Below, in pieces: positions 52,827 to 62,739 of a DNA stretch of 64,000 nucleotides. The first letter of the stretch is position 1, and each line of letters starts with the position of its first letter. Source of the DNA: JAWHQP01 sp032586195. Lineage in GTDB: Bacteria; Pseudomonadota; Gammaproteobacteria; Enterobacterales; Pasteurellaceae. A program made the position numbers and the translations under genes. The stretch covers positions 9,741-73,740 of the forward strand of contig JAWHQP010000010.1 in assembly GCA_032586195.1 (NCBI GenBank), in the 5' to 3' direction. The notes beneath the pieces were generated by a model. That model saw only the letters and a program-made list of their open reading frames with translations, was not told where the DNA came from and searched no databases.

Positions 52827-52889
52827 ACCGCACTTGCGGCATCAATTGTTTCCCTGTTCTGCTGTTACCGGCGGAAAACCGCGGTGCTG
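52827..52889. repeat. Facing uptake sequences between proQ and letA
   Basis: ACCGCACTT (52827-52835) and an imperfect CCGCGGTGCTGAAAATC copy at about 52880-52897 face each other, with TTTTTTCAGC flanks. It is the region between divergent proQ and letA. Confidence 0.55.
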
Positions 52890-52983
52890 AAAATCCGTTT
52901 TTTGAATTTCCCCGTTTTCACTCTTTCAAAAAACCATCAATCCAGTATAGAATAACTCATTTTTAGGGCAGGAAGGTAAGAGA

Positions 52984-54249
52984 ATGAGTTTGCTGCAAAA
53001 CGACCGTCAGATCATGCGTTGCCGCGATTGTAATGCGTTGGTAGCGGTAGCGGCGCTGGAGCAAAAGCAGCATGCGGAATGTCCTCGTTGCCATCATCAT
53101 TTGAAAACGCAGGATCGCTGGAGCCTGCGCCGCTGTGCGATTATTGCCATTTCCATTCTGATTTTAATGCCCTTTGCCCTTAGTTATCCGCTGTTAAGCG
53201 TGGATTTACTCGGAGTGGATGTGGATGCGTCTATCTGGGGCGGGGTGTGGAAAATGGCGACGGCAGGCTATCCTTATACCGCCTTTCTGGTATTTCTGAC
53301 CGCCGTATTTATGCCGATTTCTTTCGCGCTGCTGGTAATTTTGCTGCGGCTGGCGCAGCTGCTGCATAAAAAACCGCGTCATTTACTGATTGCACTGGGT
53401 TACCTCAAGCCTTGGGTGATGTTTGATGTGTATCTTGTAGCGCTCGGCGTGAGTGCCTTTAAGGTGCGGGAATACGCCACGCTGCATTTCGATATCTATC
53501 TGATTGCTTTTCTGTGCACGGCGTTGCTTACCACTTTGCTGTTCATCAAAATTAATCCGAAAGCGTTATGGGATGATTTCTATCCGTCGCACCTGCACAT
53601 TTCAACGCAATGGTTAAACAGTAAAAAAGTCAAAAAAATAGCACCGCACTTTTGTACCACCTGCGATTACACCTTCACGCATCCGCTGCATGATCACAAA
53701 GGCAGGGAAATTTGCCCGCGTTGCCACAGCGCGCTGGATACGCCGGCTTATTTGTCGCTGCAGCACACATGGGCAACCTTGATTGCAGGCATCATCATGA
53801 TGTTCCCGGCCAATCTGTTTCCCATTTCTTATACTTTTATGAATAATATCGGTTCGGGCGATACGCTGATGTCGGGGGTGATCACCTTTATCGGCATGAA
53901 AAGCTATTTCGTGGCGTTTGTGGTGTTTACCGCCAGTATTTTCGTACCGATTTCAAAAATTATAATTATGCTGTATCTACTGCTCAGCATTCATTTTCAA
54001 TGGCAACATTCAATTAAATGGCAAATGCGGCTGTTCCATTTCGTTCACTTTGTGGGAAGATGGTCCATGTTGGATTTGTTCGTACTGGCTCTGATGATGT
54101 CCCTGGTGACACGCGGGCAGATAATTAATTTCTCGGTGGGACCGGCGGCATTTTATTTTGGTGCGGCAGTGTTCCTGACAATGATTTCAACTACTTTCTT
54201 CGATAGCCGTTTACTTTGGAATATTTATGACAGACAATCAGCAAAATAA
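52984..54249 (+). CDS. letA: LetA-type inner-membrane protein (PqiA/YebS family)
   Basis: LetA works with the MCE protein LetB in lipid movement between inner and outer membranes. The 421 residues contain two zinc-ribbon domains with CxxC pairs (about 12-36, RDCNALV...CPRC; and about 224-250, CTTCDY...CPRC), each followed by a block of four membrane helices: the duplicated PqiA layout. It overlaps letB by 23 bases, so the two are one operon. An uptake core lies within the gene (53643-53651). Confidence 0.92.
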   Translation: MSLLQNDRQIMRCRDCNALVAVAALEQKQHAECPRCHHHLKTQDRWSLRRCAIIAISILILMPFALSYPLLSVDLLGVDVDASIWGGVWKMATAGYPYTAFLVFLTAVFMPISFALLVILLRLAQLLHKKPRHLLIALGYLKPWVMFDVYLVALGVSAFKVREYATLHFDIYLIAFLCTALLTTLLFIKINPKALWDDFYPSHLHISTQWLNSKKVKKIAPHFCTTCDYTFTHPLHDHKGREICPRCHSALDTPAYLSLQHTWATLIAGIIMMFPANLFPISYTFMNNIGSGDTLMSGVITFIGMKSYFVAFVVFTASIFVPISKIIIMLYLLLSIHFQWQHSIKWQMRLFHFVHFVGRWSMLDLFVLALMMSLVTRGQIINFSVGPAAFYFGAAVFLTMISTTFFDSRLLWNIYDRQSAK

Positions 54250-56892
54250 CTCTGAAACTACGCCAAACAGCGAGATCAAACAGGCAAAAATTCGTCAAAA
54301 CAAACGAATTTCACCGTTCTGGCTGCTGCCGATTATCGCCTTGTGCATCGGGGCACTACTGTTTTTTCAAATTATAAAAGAACAGGGAAAACCATTCACA
54401 TCATCTTTTCCACAGGGGACGGTTTGGTTGCCAATAAAACCCAGATTCGTTATCAGGGGTTACAAATCGGCGTAGTCAAAAAAGTCAATTTCACCGATGA
54501 TCTGAAAAAAGTCGAGGTGGAAGCCTCCATTAATCCTGAGGCGAAAACGGTACTGCGGAAAGACACCCGATTCTGGCTGGTACAGCCAAGCGCCTCACTG
54601 GCGGGAATTTCGGGCCTGGACACTTTGATTTCAGGTAATTACATCACCCTGCAGCCGGGCGGTGGCGAATATGAAGATGAGTTTGTCGCTGAAAATGAAA
54701 CGCCAATCGTACAAACAAATGACGGTGATCTGGTGGTGATCTTGGAGGCTGACGATTTAGGTTCTATTTCAGCCGGTGCATCGGTTTATTATAAGAAAAT
54801 GCCGGTAGGGAAAATCAATAATTACCGCTTCAGCAAGGATAATCAAAAGGTCGAAATTCAGGCGGTAATTGATAAAAACTACGCCGGCCTGGTGAAAAAA
54901 GATTCGCACTTTTGGAACATCAGCGGCTTCAATGCGAGCGTGGGAGCGGGTGGCGTAAAAGTAGAGATGGATAGCCTGAATGCCGTGGTGCAAGGAGCGG
55001 TTACCTTTGATTCCCCGGAACAGGGCGACAAAGCGGCACAAAACACCAGTTTTACTCTCTATCCCGATTTGCAATCGGCAAAACGCGGGATTGAAGTTCA
55101 CGTCGGCTTGCCGAATGTACCCGGTTTGAAAGCGGGCGGCACCGGTGTGTTCTACCAAAATTTACAAGTGGGGACGATTATCCACTTGGATCAAAACGAT
55201 GCCGCCGCCGAACGGCTCAGCGGTACATTATTACTCGATCCGGGCATGTCCGACTTGCTACGCAAGAATTCTCGTATCGTACTCCGTTCACCCAAGGTTA
55301 ACTTAGGTGATCTGAGCCAGCTGCCGAGTTTGTTACGTGGTGAATATCTGGAAATTATCCCCGGCTCGGGCGAACCGACCTTAGATTTCCAAGTGGTGAA
55401 GGAAAACGATCTGTTATTACAGCAACCCGACACGCTCGTGCTGTGGCTTACCGCTCCGGAAACCTACGGGGTGGCGGAAGGTCAGGATATTTATTACAAC
55501 AATAACGCTATCGGTAAACTGGTATCACAACAAATCAGCGCGGACGGTGTAAAGTTTAAAGCGGCGATCGCGGGACAATATCGTCATTTAATTCACGGTG
55601 ACAGCCAGTTTATTGCCGCCAGCAGTTTCGATATGTCCGTAGGTCTGGATGGGCTACGGTTTACCGCCGCTTCACCGGAAAAATGGCTGCAAGGCGGTGT
55701 GCGTTTGATGACGGTTAGAAATCAAGGCGAAGCCAAAGAAAGCTATCCGCTTTATAAGGATACCGATAATGCCGAGGCCGGTATCACATCCGGTCAATTA
55801 ACCCCAAGCCTGACGCTTACCAGCCAGAATTTGCCGAATATCAGCAAGGGCTCGCTCGTGTTGTATCGTCAATATGAAGTGGGCAAAATTCTGGATGTAC
55901 GTCCGAATCATAAAAACTTTGAAATTGATGTGGGGATTTACCCGAAATACCGCTATTTACTGAGCGATAAAAGCCGTTTCTGGGTGGAAAGCCCCGCTCA
56001 AATCGACATTACGCCGAAGGGCATTAGCGTACAGGCGGCTCCGCTCGGGCGTTCACTCAAAGGTGCGATTAGCTTCGATAACAATGGTACTAAGAAAAAC
56101 CATGTGCTCTATACCAACGAGTTGCGGGCGAAGTCGGCGGGACAAGTCATTACCCTGTTCGCGGATAATGCCACCAATCTCAGCAGAGGAATGTCACTGC
56201 GTTATATGGGATTGAGCGTGGGAGAAATCGAGACCATTTCGCTGGATGCAAAAAATAACAGAATTATTGCAAAAGCCCTGATGAACCCGGAATATATGCC
56301 GATTGTAGCGAAAAATGGCAGTCAGTTCCGCGTTATTTCGCCACAGATTTCTGCCGGTGGAATTGAGAATTTAGACAGTCTGCTGCAGCCTTACATTGAT
56401 ATCGATGCGGGCTCAGGCAAAAAGCAGACTGAATTCCGTTTGAGCGACAATAATGTATCGCAGCCAAACAAATACAATAACGGCTTTCCTTTGATTTTGG
56501 AAACCTCGGATGCCACCAATTTGAATGTGAATGCGCCGATTTTATATCGCGGCGTGGAAGTGGGAAAAGTCCGCAAAATGGAATTAAACGGTTTAGGAGA
56601 CCGCGTGCTGATTTACATTAATATCGCCAATAAATACAGCCATCTTGTGCGTCAGAACTCCGAATTCTGGCTCTCTTCGGGCTACAGCGCGGAATTCGGC
56701 TGGGGCGGTTTAGATATTAATACCGGTACGGTGCAACAATTATTAAAAGGCGGGATTTCATTCTCCACGCCGACAGGTTCCGTAATACAGCCGCAAGCCG
56801 CAGCAAATCAGCGTTTCTTACTGCAAATCAAACGCCCGCCGCAATCAAGAAACTGGAATACCGGAGCATTGCCTGAAGGGCAAGGAGAATAA
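54227..56892 (+). pseudogene. letB: LetB-type MCE protein (YebT), split by a one-base deletion
   Basis: LetB is a multi-MCE-domain tunnel that spans the periplasm. The N-terminal frame from 54227 (MTDNQQNNSETTPN, then the membrane helix WLLPIIALCIGALLFFQI) is cut by a shift at about 54386-54391, where GGGAAAACC should be GGGAAAAACC; it would otherwise read GKTIHIIFSTGDGLVANKTQ. The second frame, usable from about 54391, runs to 56892 with seven MCE repeats. Each has a VxxRGLxxG-type strand, for example YQGLQIGVVKKV, YRQYEVGKI and YRGVEVGKVRKM. Adding one A gives 888 residues (E. coli YebT 877). No rescue signal is visible. Confidence 0.9.
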
Positions 56893-56934
56893 AAACTCGG
56901 AAATATAACACCGCACTTTGCCGTCGCTTACGTC

Positions 56935-56958
56935 CTCTCTCCCGTAAACGGGAGAGAG
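56935..56958. repeat. Perfect palindrome between letB and pepT
   Basis: A 10-base-pair stem CTCTCTCCCG/CGGGAGAGAG with TAAA loop, near the uptake core at 56910-56918. It has no T-run, so it is a stem-loop of unknown role. Both genes converge here. Confidence 0.6.
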
Positions 56959-57031
56959 TGCCCGCCGAGTACAATCCGACACTTCTCTAAGCTCTCAAGC
57001 GGGCGAGAGAAAATAACATCTTGTCTCTACT

Positions 57032-58267
57032 TTACTTTTTATTAACCGCTAAATTTGCCATTTTGCAGATCACCTGTACGGCACTTTCCATGCCTTCCAC
57101 CGTGATAAACTCATGTTTGCTATGGAAATTATAACCGCCGGTGAAAATATTCGGGCAGGCGATGCCCATTTGGGCAAGATGGGCGCCATCCGTACCGCCG
57201 CGAATAGGCTGATGAATTGGCGTAATACCCACCGCCTTCATCGCCTGATCCGCCAATTCAATAGATTGCGGCACGGTTTTCACCACATCATACATGTTGT
57301 AATAACTATCTTTAATCACCACCTCGGCTTTTGGTTTCAAGCCCTTATTGTGATTAAACTCGGCCAGCACGTTTTCAATAAACTGTTTGCGTTGCTCAAA
57401 TTTTTCCCGCTCAAAATCACGGATAATATAATGCAGTTCCGCTTTTTCTATATCCCCGTGAAATTCGACCAAATGGAAAAATCCCTCTTTACCTTCGGTA
57501 CATTCCGGCGTTTCCGCAGGTGGAAACAATTGTTGAAATTCACAGGCAAGCGTTAAAGCATTAACCATTTTATTTTTGGCGAACCCGGGATGAATGCCGC
57601 GTCCGTGAAAAGTCACCACGGCACTGGCCGCATTGAAATTTTCATATTCCAGTTCACCAACCGCACCGCCATTAATGGTATAAGCCCAATCCACCGGGAA
57701 ACGTTCTTTCGGGAAAAAATGCATACCGAGACCGATTTCTTGATCCGGAGTAAAGGCAATGCGTAGATTGCAGCGAGGTTCATTGCTGTCGATAAGAATG
57801 GCAAGGGCAGTAACGATTTCGGCGATGCCGGCCTTATTATCCGCCCCCAGCAGGGTTTTACCATCGGTGACGATCAGTGTTTTACCCACTAATTTCTGCA
57901 AAAAAGTGAAAGTTACCGGGCTGATAAATTCATCGCCGATACCTAAGGCAATATCGCCGCCGCGGTAGTTTTCGATAACTTCAGGCTTAACATTTTTTCC
58001 GCTGCATTGCGGGGAAGTATCCAAATGGGAAATCAGCCCAATCGTCGGGGCATTTTTCACATTAGCCGGCAAATAAGCCGTAAGCACGCTGTGTTTACTG
58101 ATATCAATGTCCTGCAGACCCAATGCCCGTAATTCCTGAGCGAGCGCCTGAGCTAATTTAAGCTGTCCTTTGCTACTGGGTGATGTTTTTGCGCCGCTTT
58201 TAGATTGGGTATCAAAGGAAACGTAATTTAAAAAACGTTCTATAAGTTGATCTCTATATGTCATCAT
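57032..58267 (-). CDS. pepT: Peptidase T (tripeptide aminopeptidase)
   Basis: A zinc metallopeptidase of family M20B that removes the N-terminal residue of tripeptides. The 411 residues show SHLDTSPQC near 80-88 (first zinc ligand H), LLGADNKAGIAEI near 138-150 (D and the bridging residues), QEIG near 180-183, PIRGGTDGAHLA near 358-369 and the HSKHEF ending. Length is normal (E. coli 408). The start at 58267 is followed by a second ATG; no strong RBS is visible. Confidence 0.94.
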   Translation of the reverse strand: MMTYRDQLIERFLNYVSFDTQSKSGAKTSPSSKGQLKLAQALAQELRALGLQDIDISKHSVLTAYLPANVKNAPTIGLISHLDTSPQCSGKNVKPEVIENYRGGDIALGIGDEFISPVTFTFLQKLVGKTLIVTDGKTLLGADNKAGIAEIVTALAILIDSNEPRCNLRIAFTPDQEIGLGMHFFPKERFPVDWAYTINGGAVGELEYENFNAASAVVTFHGRGIHPGFAKNKMVNALTLACEFQQLFPPAETPECTEGKEGFFHLVEFHGDIEKAELHYIIRDFEREKFEQRKQFIENVLAEFNHNKGLKPKAEVVIKDSYYNMYDVVKTVPQSIELADQAMKAVGITPIHQPIRGGTDGAHLAQMGIACPNIFTGGYNFHSKHEFITVEGMESAVQVICKMANLAVNKK

Positions 58268-58622
58268 TTTCTAATTAAATCCTGTATCATGAACCTCTCA
58301 TCCTAAAATGATGATGTGGTTTTATAATAAAAAGAAGTGAATTAAGTCTAACTGTTTTATCACGATATTTTTTTGATATATAACAAAAATTTTCTTATCT
58401 ATCGGCAAATATTCTTGATTCTGGAGAAAATTGTCATTTTTTCGTAAAAAACAATATAAATGGCTTTAAATTATATTTAGTTCACTATATCATTAGCGTC
58501 TCATTTAGGGTGGGGTATTTCTACGATAAAATATCCCGCAATTCGGTATCTGTAAACAATTGCAGATAATTTCTACATATCACTAAAGATTACTTTAGTC
58601 ATTGAAGGGAAAACCAAAGCTA
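58268..58622. other. AT-rich divergent leader between pepT and potA
   Basis: A 355-base non-coding stretch holding the promoters of both genes. Only small structures are seen, such as TATCTG pairing with CAGATA around 58550-58570 just ahead of potA. Nothing matching a known riboswitch is evident. Confidence 0.5.
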
Positions 58623-59744
58623 GTGGAAAATCCAGTTCAAAGTAAGCCTATTATTGAGCTACGAGCTCTTAATAAATCGTATAACGGCAATACGGTGATT
58701 AATAACTTTAACTTAACCGTTAATAACGGTGAGTTTGTGACGATTTTAGGTCCTTCGGGTTGTGGTAAAACAACGGTTTTACGGTTAATTGCAGGCTTCG
58801 AGGAAGCCAACGGCGGTCAAATCATTCTTGACGGTGAAGACATCACCAATCTGCCGGCAGAGCAACGTCCCGTGAATACGGTATTCCAAAGCTATGCGTT
58901 GTTCCCGCATATGACAATTTTTGAAAATGTTGCTTTCGGTCTGCGTATGCAAAAAGTACCGAAAGAAGAAATCAAACCTCGAGTATTGGAAGCTCTGCGT
59001 ATGGTACAGCTGGAAGACATGGCGTATCGCAAGCCGAGCCAGCTTTCCGGCGGTCAGCAGCAACGTATCGCGATTGCCCGTGCGGTAGTGAACAAGCCCA
59101 AAGTATTATTGTTGGATGAATCCCTGTCTGCACTGGATTACAAATTGCGTAAGCAAATGCAGAACGAGTTGAAATATCTGCAACGTCAATTAGGTATTAC
59201 CTTCATTTTTGTAACTCACGATCAGGAAGAGGCACTAACCATGTCCGATCGCATTATCGTGTTACGCAAAGGAAATATTGAGCAGGACGGTTCACCGCGT
59301 GAAATCTACGAAGAGCCGCGTAACCTGTTCGTGGCAAAATTCATCGGCGAAATTAATATCTTTGACGCCACTGTGTTACATCGTATAGATAAACAGCGTG
59401 TACGCGCCAATGTGGAAGGACGTATCTGCGATATTTATGTGGAACAGGACGTTACCGAAGGGCAGAAGCTGAAAGTTTTACTACGTCCGGAAGATATTTT
59501 GCTGGAAGAACTGGATGAAAATGAAAAATCGAGTGCCATTATTGGTTATGTACGTGAACGCAACTATAAAGGTATGACATTAGAATCAACGGTTGAATTA
59601 GAACATAACGGCAAAATAGTGTTGGTCAGCGAATTCTTTAACGAAGATGATCCTAATATCGATCACTCACTGGACCAAAAAGTGGCTGTAACCTGGATTG
59701 AAAAATGGGAAGTGGTATTAAACGATGAAAATGACAACGCGTAA
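58623..59744 (+). CDS. potA: Spermidine/putrescine ABC transporter ATP-binding protein
   Basis: The ATPase of the PotABCD polyamine importer. From the GTG at 58623 it is 373 residues and matches E. coli PotA across its length: Walker A GPSGCGKT near 46-53, signature LSGGQQQR near 144-151, Walker B LLLDES near 164-169, and the C-terminal regulatory OB-type domain (EGQKLKVLLRPED). A TTG at 58602 would add seven residues; the spacing of a GAAGGGA motif (58604-58610) fits the GTG somewhat loosely. It overlaps potB by 20 bases. Confidence 0.94.
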   Translation: MENPVQSKPIIELRALNKSYNGNTVINNFNLTVNNGEFVTILGPSGCGKTTVLRLIAGFEEANGGQIILDGEDITNLPAEQRPVNTVFQSYALFPHMTIFENVAFGLRMQKVPKEEIKPRVLEALRMVQLEDMAYRKPSQLSGGQQQRIAIARAVVNKPKVLLLDESLSALDYKLRKQMQNELKYLQRQLGITFIFVTHDQEEALTMSDRIIVLRKGNIEQDGSPREIYEEPRNLFVAKFIGEINIFDATVLHRIDKQRVRANVEGRICDIYVEQDVTEGQKLKVLLRPEDILLEELDENEKSSAIIGYVRERNYKGMTLESTVELEHNGKIVLVSEFFNEDDPNIDHSLDQKVAVTWIEKWEVVLNDENDNA

Positions 59745-60585
59745 ATTTCAAAATACAACCGTTGCTGTCATCTTCGCCTGGCTGATTTTTTTCATTTTGG
59801 CACCGAATATTCTGGTGTTTATCGTGAGTTTCCTCAGCAAAGATAGCAGCAATTTCTATGCTTTACCATTTACCTTTGAGAACTATACCCGCCTATTTGA
59901 GCCGCTTTACGGCACTGTGGTATGGAATTCATTGTATATGTCGGGCATTGCCACCGTGCTTTGTTTGGTGATCGGCTATCCTTTTGCCTTTTTCATGGCA
60001 AAATTAGATCCGAAATATCGTCCGTTTTTGTTATTTCTGCTGGTGCTGCCGTTCTGGACTAACTCGCTGATCCGTATTTACGGTATGAAGGTATTCCTTG
60101 GCATAAAAGGTATTCTAAACGAGTTTCTGCTTTCAATCGGCATTATCAACGAACCAATCCGTATCCTTAATACGGAAGTAGCGGTGATTATCGGTTTGGT
60201 GTATTTATTACTACCGTTTATGATTCTGCCACTTTATTCTTCTATCGAGAAATTAGACCTGCGTCTGCTTGAAGCGGCAAAAGACTTGGGAGCAAACGGT
60301 TTCCAGCGTTTTATCCGTATTATCATTCCGTTGACTATGCCCGGTATCGTGTCAGGCTGTTTGCTGGTGTTACTGCCTGCCATGGGAATGTTCTATGTGG
60401 CGGACTTGCTCGGTGGCGCAAAAGTCTTACTGGTAGGTAATGTAATTAAAAGCGAGTTCCTGATTTCGCGTAACTGGCCGTTCGGCTCTGCAATTAGTAT
60501 CGGTTTAACCATATTAATGGCGTTATTAATCTTTGTTTACTATAAGACAAACAAACTATTGAATAAAAAAGTGGAGTTAGAATAA
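59725..60585 (+). CDS. potB: Spermidine/putrescine ABC transporter permease
   Basis: A 286-residue channel subunit with six hydrophobic helices. The coupling EAA loop EAAKDLGANGFQRFIRI near 188-204 is visible. It overlaps potA by 20 bases and potC by one, showing tight translational coupling. No oddity. Confidence 0.95.
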   Translation: MKMTTRKFQNTTVAVIFAWLIFFILAPNILVFIVSFLSKDSSNFYALPFTFENYTRLFEPLYGTVVWNSLYMSGIATVLCLVIGYPFAFFMAKLDPKYRPFLLFLLVLPFWTNSLIRIYGMKVFLGIKGILNEFLLSIGIINEPIRILNTEVAVIIGLVYLLLPFMILPLYSSIEKLDLRLLEAAKDLGANGFQRFIRIIIPLTMPGIVSGCLLVLLPAMGMFYVADLLGGAKVLLVGNVIKSEFLISRNWPFGSAISIGLTILMALLIFVYYKTNKLLNKKVELE

Positions 60586-61355
60586 TGGGCCGCATATTAC
60601 GCAGTGGATTTATGCTGTTGGTGTACGCTTTCCTGTACATTCCAATTATTATCTTAGTAGGTAATTCTTTTAACGCCGACCGCTACGGTTTAAGCTGGAA
60701 AGGCTTCAGCTGGAATTGGTATGAGCGCCTGCTCGCCAATGATACCCTCATTCAGGCAGCGATTCATTCCGTCACGATCGCTTTTGCCGCCGCCACCCTG
60801 GCAACCATTATCGGCGGACTTACTGCGATTGCTCTGTATCGTTATCGTTTCCGCGGAAAACAGGCAGTCAGCGGTATGTTATTTATTACCATGATGTCTC
60901 CTGATATCGTAATGGCGGTTTCCTTACTGGCATTATTTATGATCGTAGGCATTTCGTTAGGTTTCTGGTCATTATTACTGGCTCATGTTACCTTCTGCCT
61001 GCCTTATGTAGTAGTCAGTGTCTTCTCTCGTTTGAAAGGGTTCGATCTACGCATGCTTGAAGCGGCTCGAGATTTAGGTGCCAGTGAAGTAACGATTTTA
61101 CGCAAAATCATCTTCCCTCTGGCCTTACCCGCTATCATATCAGGTTGGTTATTAAGCTTTACGATTTCTCTTGATGATGTAGTCGTCTCCTCTTTCGTCA
61201 GCGGTGTAAGCTATGAAATCTTACCATTGAAGATCTTCTCATTGGTAAAAACGGGGGTCACACCGGAAGTAAATGCACTGGCCACCATTATGATTGTTTT
61301 ATCTCTTTCATTAGTCCTTATAGGACAACTGCTTAACAGAAGAAATAAAAGCTAA
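60585..61355 (+). CDS. potC: Spermidine/putrescine ABC transporter permease
   Basis: A 256-residue second channel subunit with six hydrophobic helices and the EAA loop EAARDLGASEVTILRKI near 162-178. It starts at the last base of potB. It is followed by a structured 207-base gap before potD. Confidence 0.95.
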   Translation: MGRILRSGFMLLVYAFLYIPIIILVGNSFNADRYGLSWKGFSWNWYERLLANDTLIQAAIHSVTIAFAAATLATIIGGLTAIALYRYRFRGKQAVSGMLFITMMSPDIVMAVSLLALFMIVGISLGFWSLLLAHVTFCLPYVVVSVFSRLKGFDLRMLEAARDLGASEVTILRKIIFPLALPAIISGWLLSFTISLDDVVVSSFVSGVSYEILPLKIFSLVKTGVTPEVNALATIMIVLSLSLVLIGQLLNRRNKS

Positions 61356-61401
61356 ATAACGGGAATTATCACTTCACAAAGTGAATATTTGCCAATAAAA
61401 T

Positions 61402-61470
61402 ACGCCTTGACCAAAGCTGACATACGTGAATTTCATGTCGCGTTTATAGCCCAAAGTCAGGCGTTTTTTT
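61402..61470 (+). terminator. Branched hairpin and T-run between potC and potD
   Basis: An outer stem ACGCCTTGAC (61402-61411) pairs with GTCAGGCGT (61456-61464), with one bulge, enclosing GACAT/ATGTC (61419-61423 with 61435-61439). Seven Ts follow. It is a terminator or attenuator after potC, so potD would be made from readthrough or its own promoter. Confidence 0.7.
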
Positions 61471-61562
61471 ATGTTTTCAATATCTGGGATTCAGCAAAAA
61501 TAGTCCTATCCTTGATTTGAAATCGGATACTCTTATTTACTCATCAACAGGAGATGATCTAG

Positions 61563-62660
61563 ATGAAAAAATTAGCAGGTCTTTTCGCTGCGAGCTTAAT
61601 TGCCGTTGCCGTGACTGGTTGTAATGACAAAGAAAGCAAAACTACGGAGTCAAAAGCTCCGGAAGCCGCCGCAAAACCCGCCAATGATACCGTGTATCTT
61701 TATACTTGGACTGAATATGTACCGGACGGTTTACTTGATGACTTCACCAAAGAAACAGGCATTAAGGTTATCGTTTCCAGCTTAGAATCAAATGAAACCA
61801 TGTATGCTAAGTTAAAAACGCAAGGTGAAAGCGGTGGTTATGATGTCATTGCGCCATCCAACTATTTCGTGTCCAAAATGGCGCGCGAAGGTATGCTCAT
61901 GGAACTGGATCACAGTAAACTACCTGTCATCAAAGAACTAGACCCTGACTGGTTAGATAAACCTTATGATAAAGGCAATAAATATTCATTGCCTCAATTA
62001 TTAGGTGCTCCGGGCATTGCTTACAATACTTCCGTATATAAAGGTTCCGATTTCACATCATGGGGTGATTTATGGAAGCCAGAATACGTCAACAAAGTAC
62101 AATTACTTGATGATGCACGTGAGGTTTTCAATATTGCATTATTAAAACTTGGTAAAAATCCAAACACTCAGGATCCTGCTGAAATTAAAGCGGCATATGA
62201 AGAATTACTGAAATTACGCCCAAATGTACTTTCATTTAATTCCGATAACCCGGCCAACTCATTTATCTCCGGTGAAGTTGAGTTAGGTCAATTATGGAAC
62301 GGTTCAGTACGTATTGCGAAAAAAGAACAGCCTGACACCATAGATATGGTATTTCCGAAAGAAGGCCCCGTACTTTGGGTTGATACCCTTGCAATCCCGG
62401 TTACTTCTAAAAACCCGGATGGGGCTCATAAGCTAATCAACTATATGTTAGGCAAAGCGGCTGCTGAGAAATTAACCTTAGCCATCGGTTACCCAACCTC
62501 AAACATTGAAGCAAAAAAAGAATTGCCGAAAGAAATTACCGATGATCCGGCCATTTATCCAACTTCTGACATATTAAAATCAGCTTACTGGCAAGATGAT
62601 GTAGGTGATGCCGTAGAACTCTACGAAAACTACTATCAAGAGTTAAAAGCCGCTAAATAA
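61563..62660 (+). CDS. potD: Spermidine/putrescine-binding lipoprotein PotD
   Basis: A 365-residue substrate-binding protein. The N-terminus MKKLAGLFAASLIAVAVTGC is a lipoprotein signal with the VTGC lipobox, so Cys20 should be lipidated, unlike the soluble periplasmic PotD of E. coli. The mature part is a classic PotD fold, with YLYTWTEYVPDGLLDDF near 45-61, SNETMYAKLKTQGE and the WVDTLAIPV segment. It has GGAG upstream. It is last in potABCD, after an attenuator. Confidence 0.93.
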   Translation: MKKLAGLFAASLIAVAVTGCNDKESKTTESKAPEAAAKPANDTVYLYTWTEYVPDGLLDDFTKETGIKVIVSSLESNETMYAKLKTQGESGGYDVIAPSNYFVSKMAREGMLMELDHSKLPVIKELDPDWLDKPYDKGNKYSLPQLLGAPGIAYNTSVYKGSDFTSWGDLWKPEYVNKVQLLDDAREVFNIALLKLGKNPNTQDPAEIKAAYEELLKLRPNVLSFNSDNPANSFISGEVELGQLWNGSVRIAKKEQPDTIDMVFPKEGPVLWVDTLAIPVTSKNPDGAHKLINYMLGKAAAEKLTLAIGYPTSNIEAKKELPKEITDDPAIYPTSDILKSAYWQDDVGDAVELYENYYQELKAAK

Positions 62661-62677
62661 CCGAAATTAAATATAGT

Positions 62678-62705
62678 TACCCTCTCATTACGAGAGGGTA
62701 TTTTT
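62678..62705 (+). terminator. Terminator of potD
   Basis: A 9-base-pair perfect stem TACCCTCTC/GAGAGGGTA (62678-62686 with 62692-62700), loop ATTAC, then TTTTT. Confidence 0.92.
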
Positions 62706-62739
62706 ATAATTAATTATTGATATATAACTTTATAAAGAG

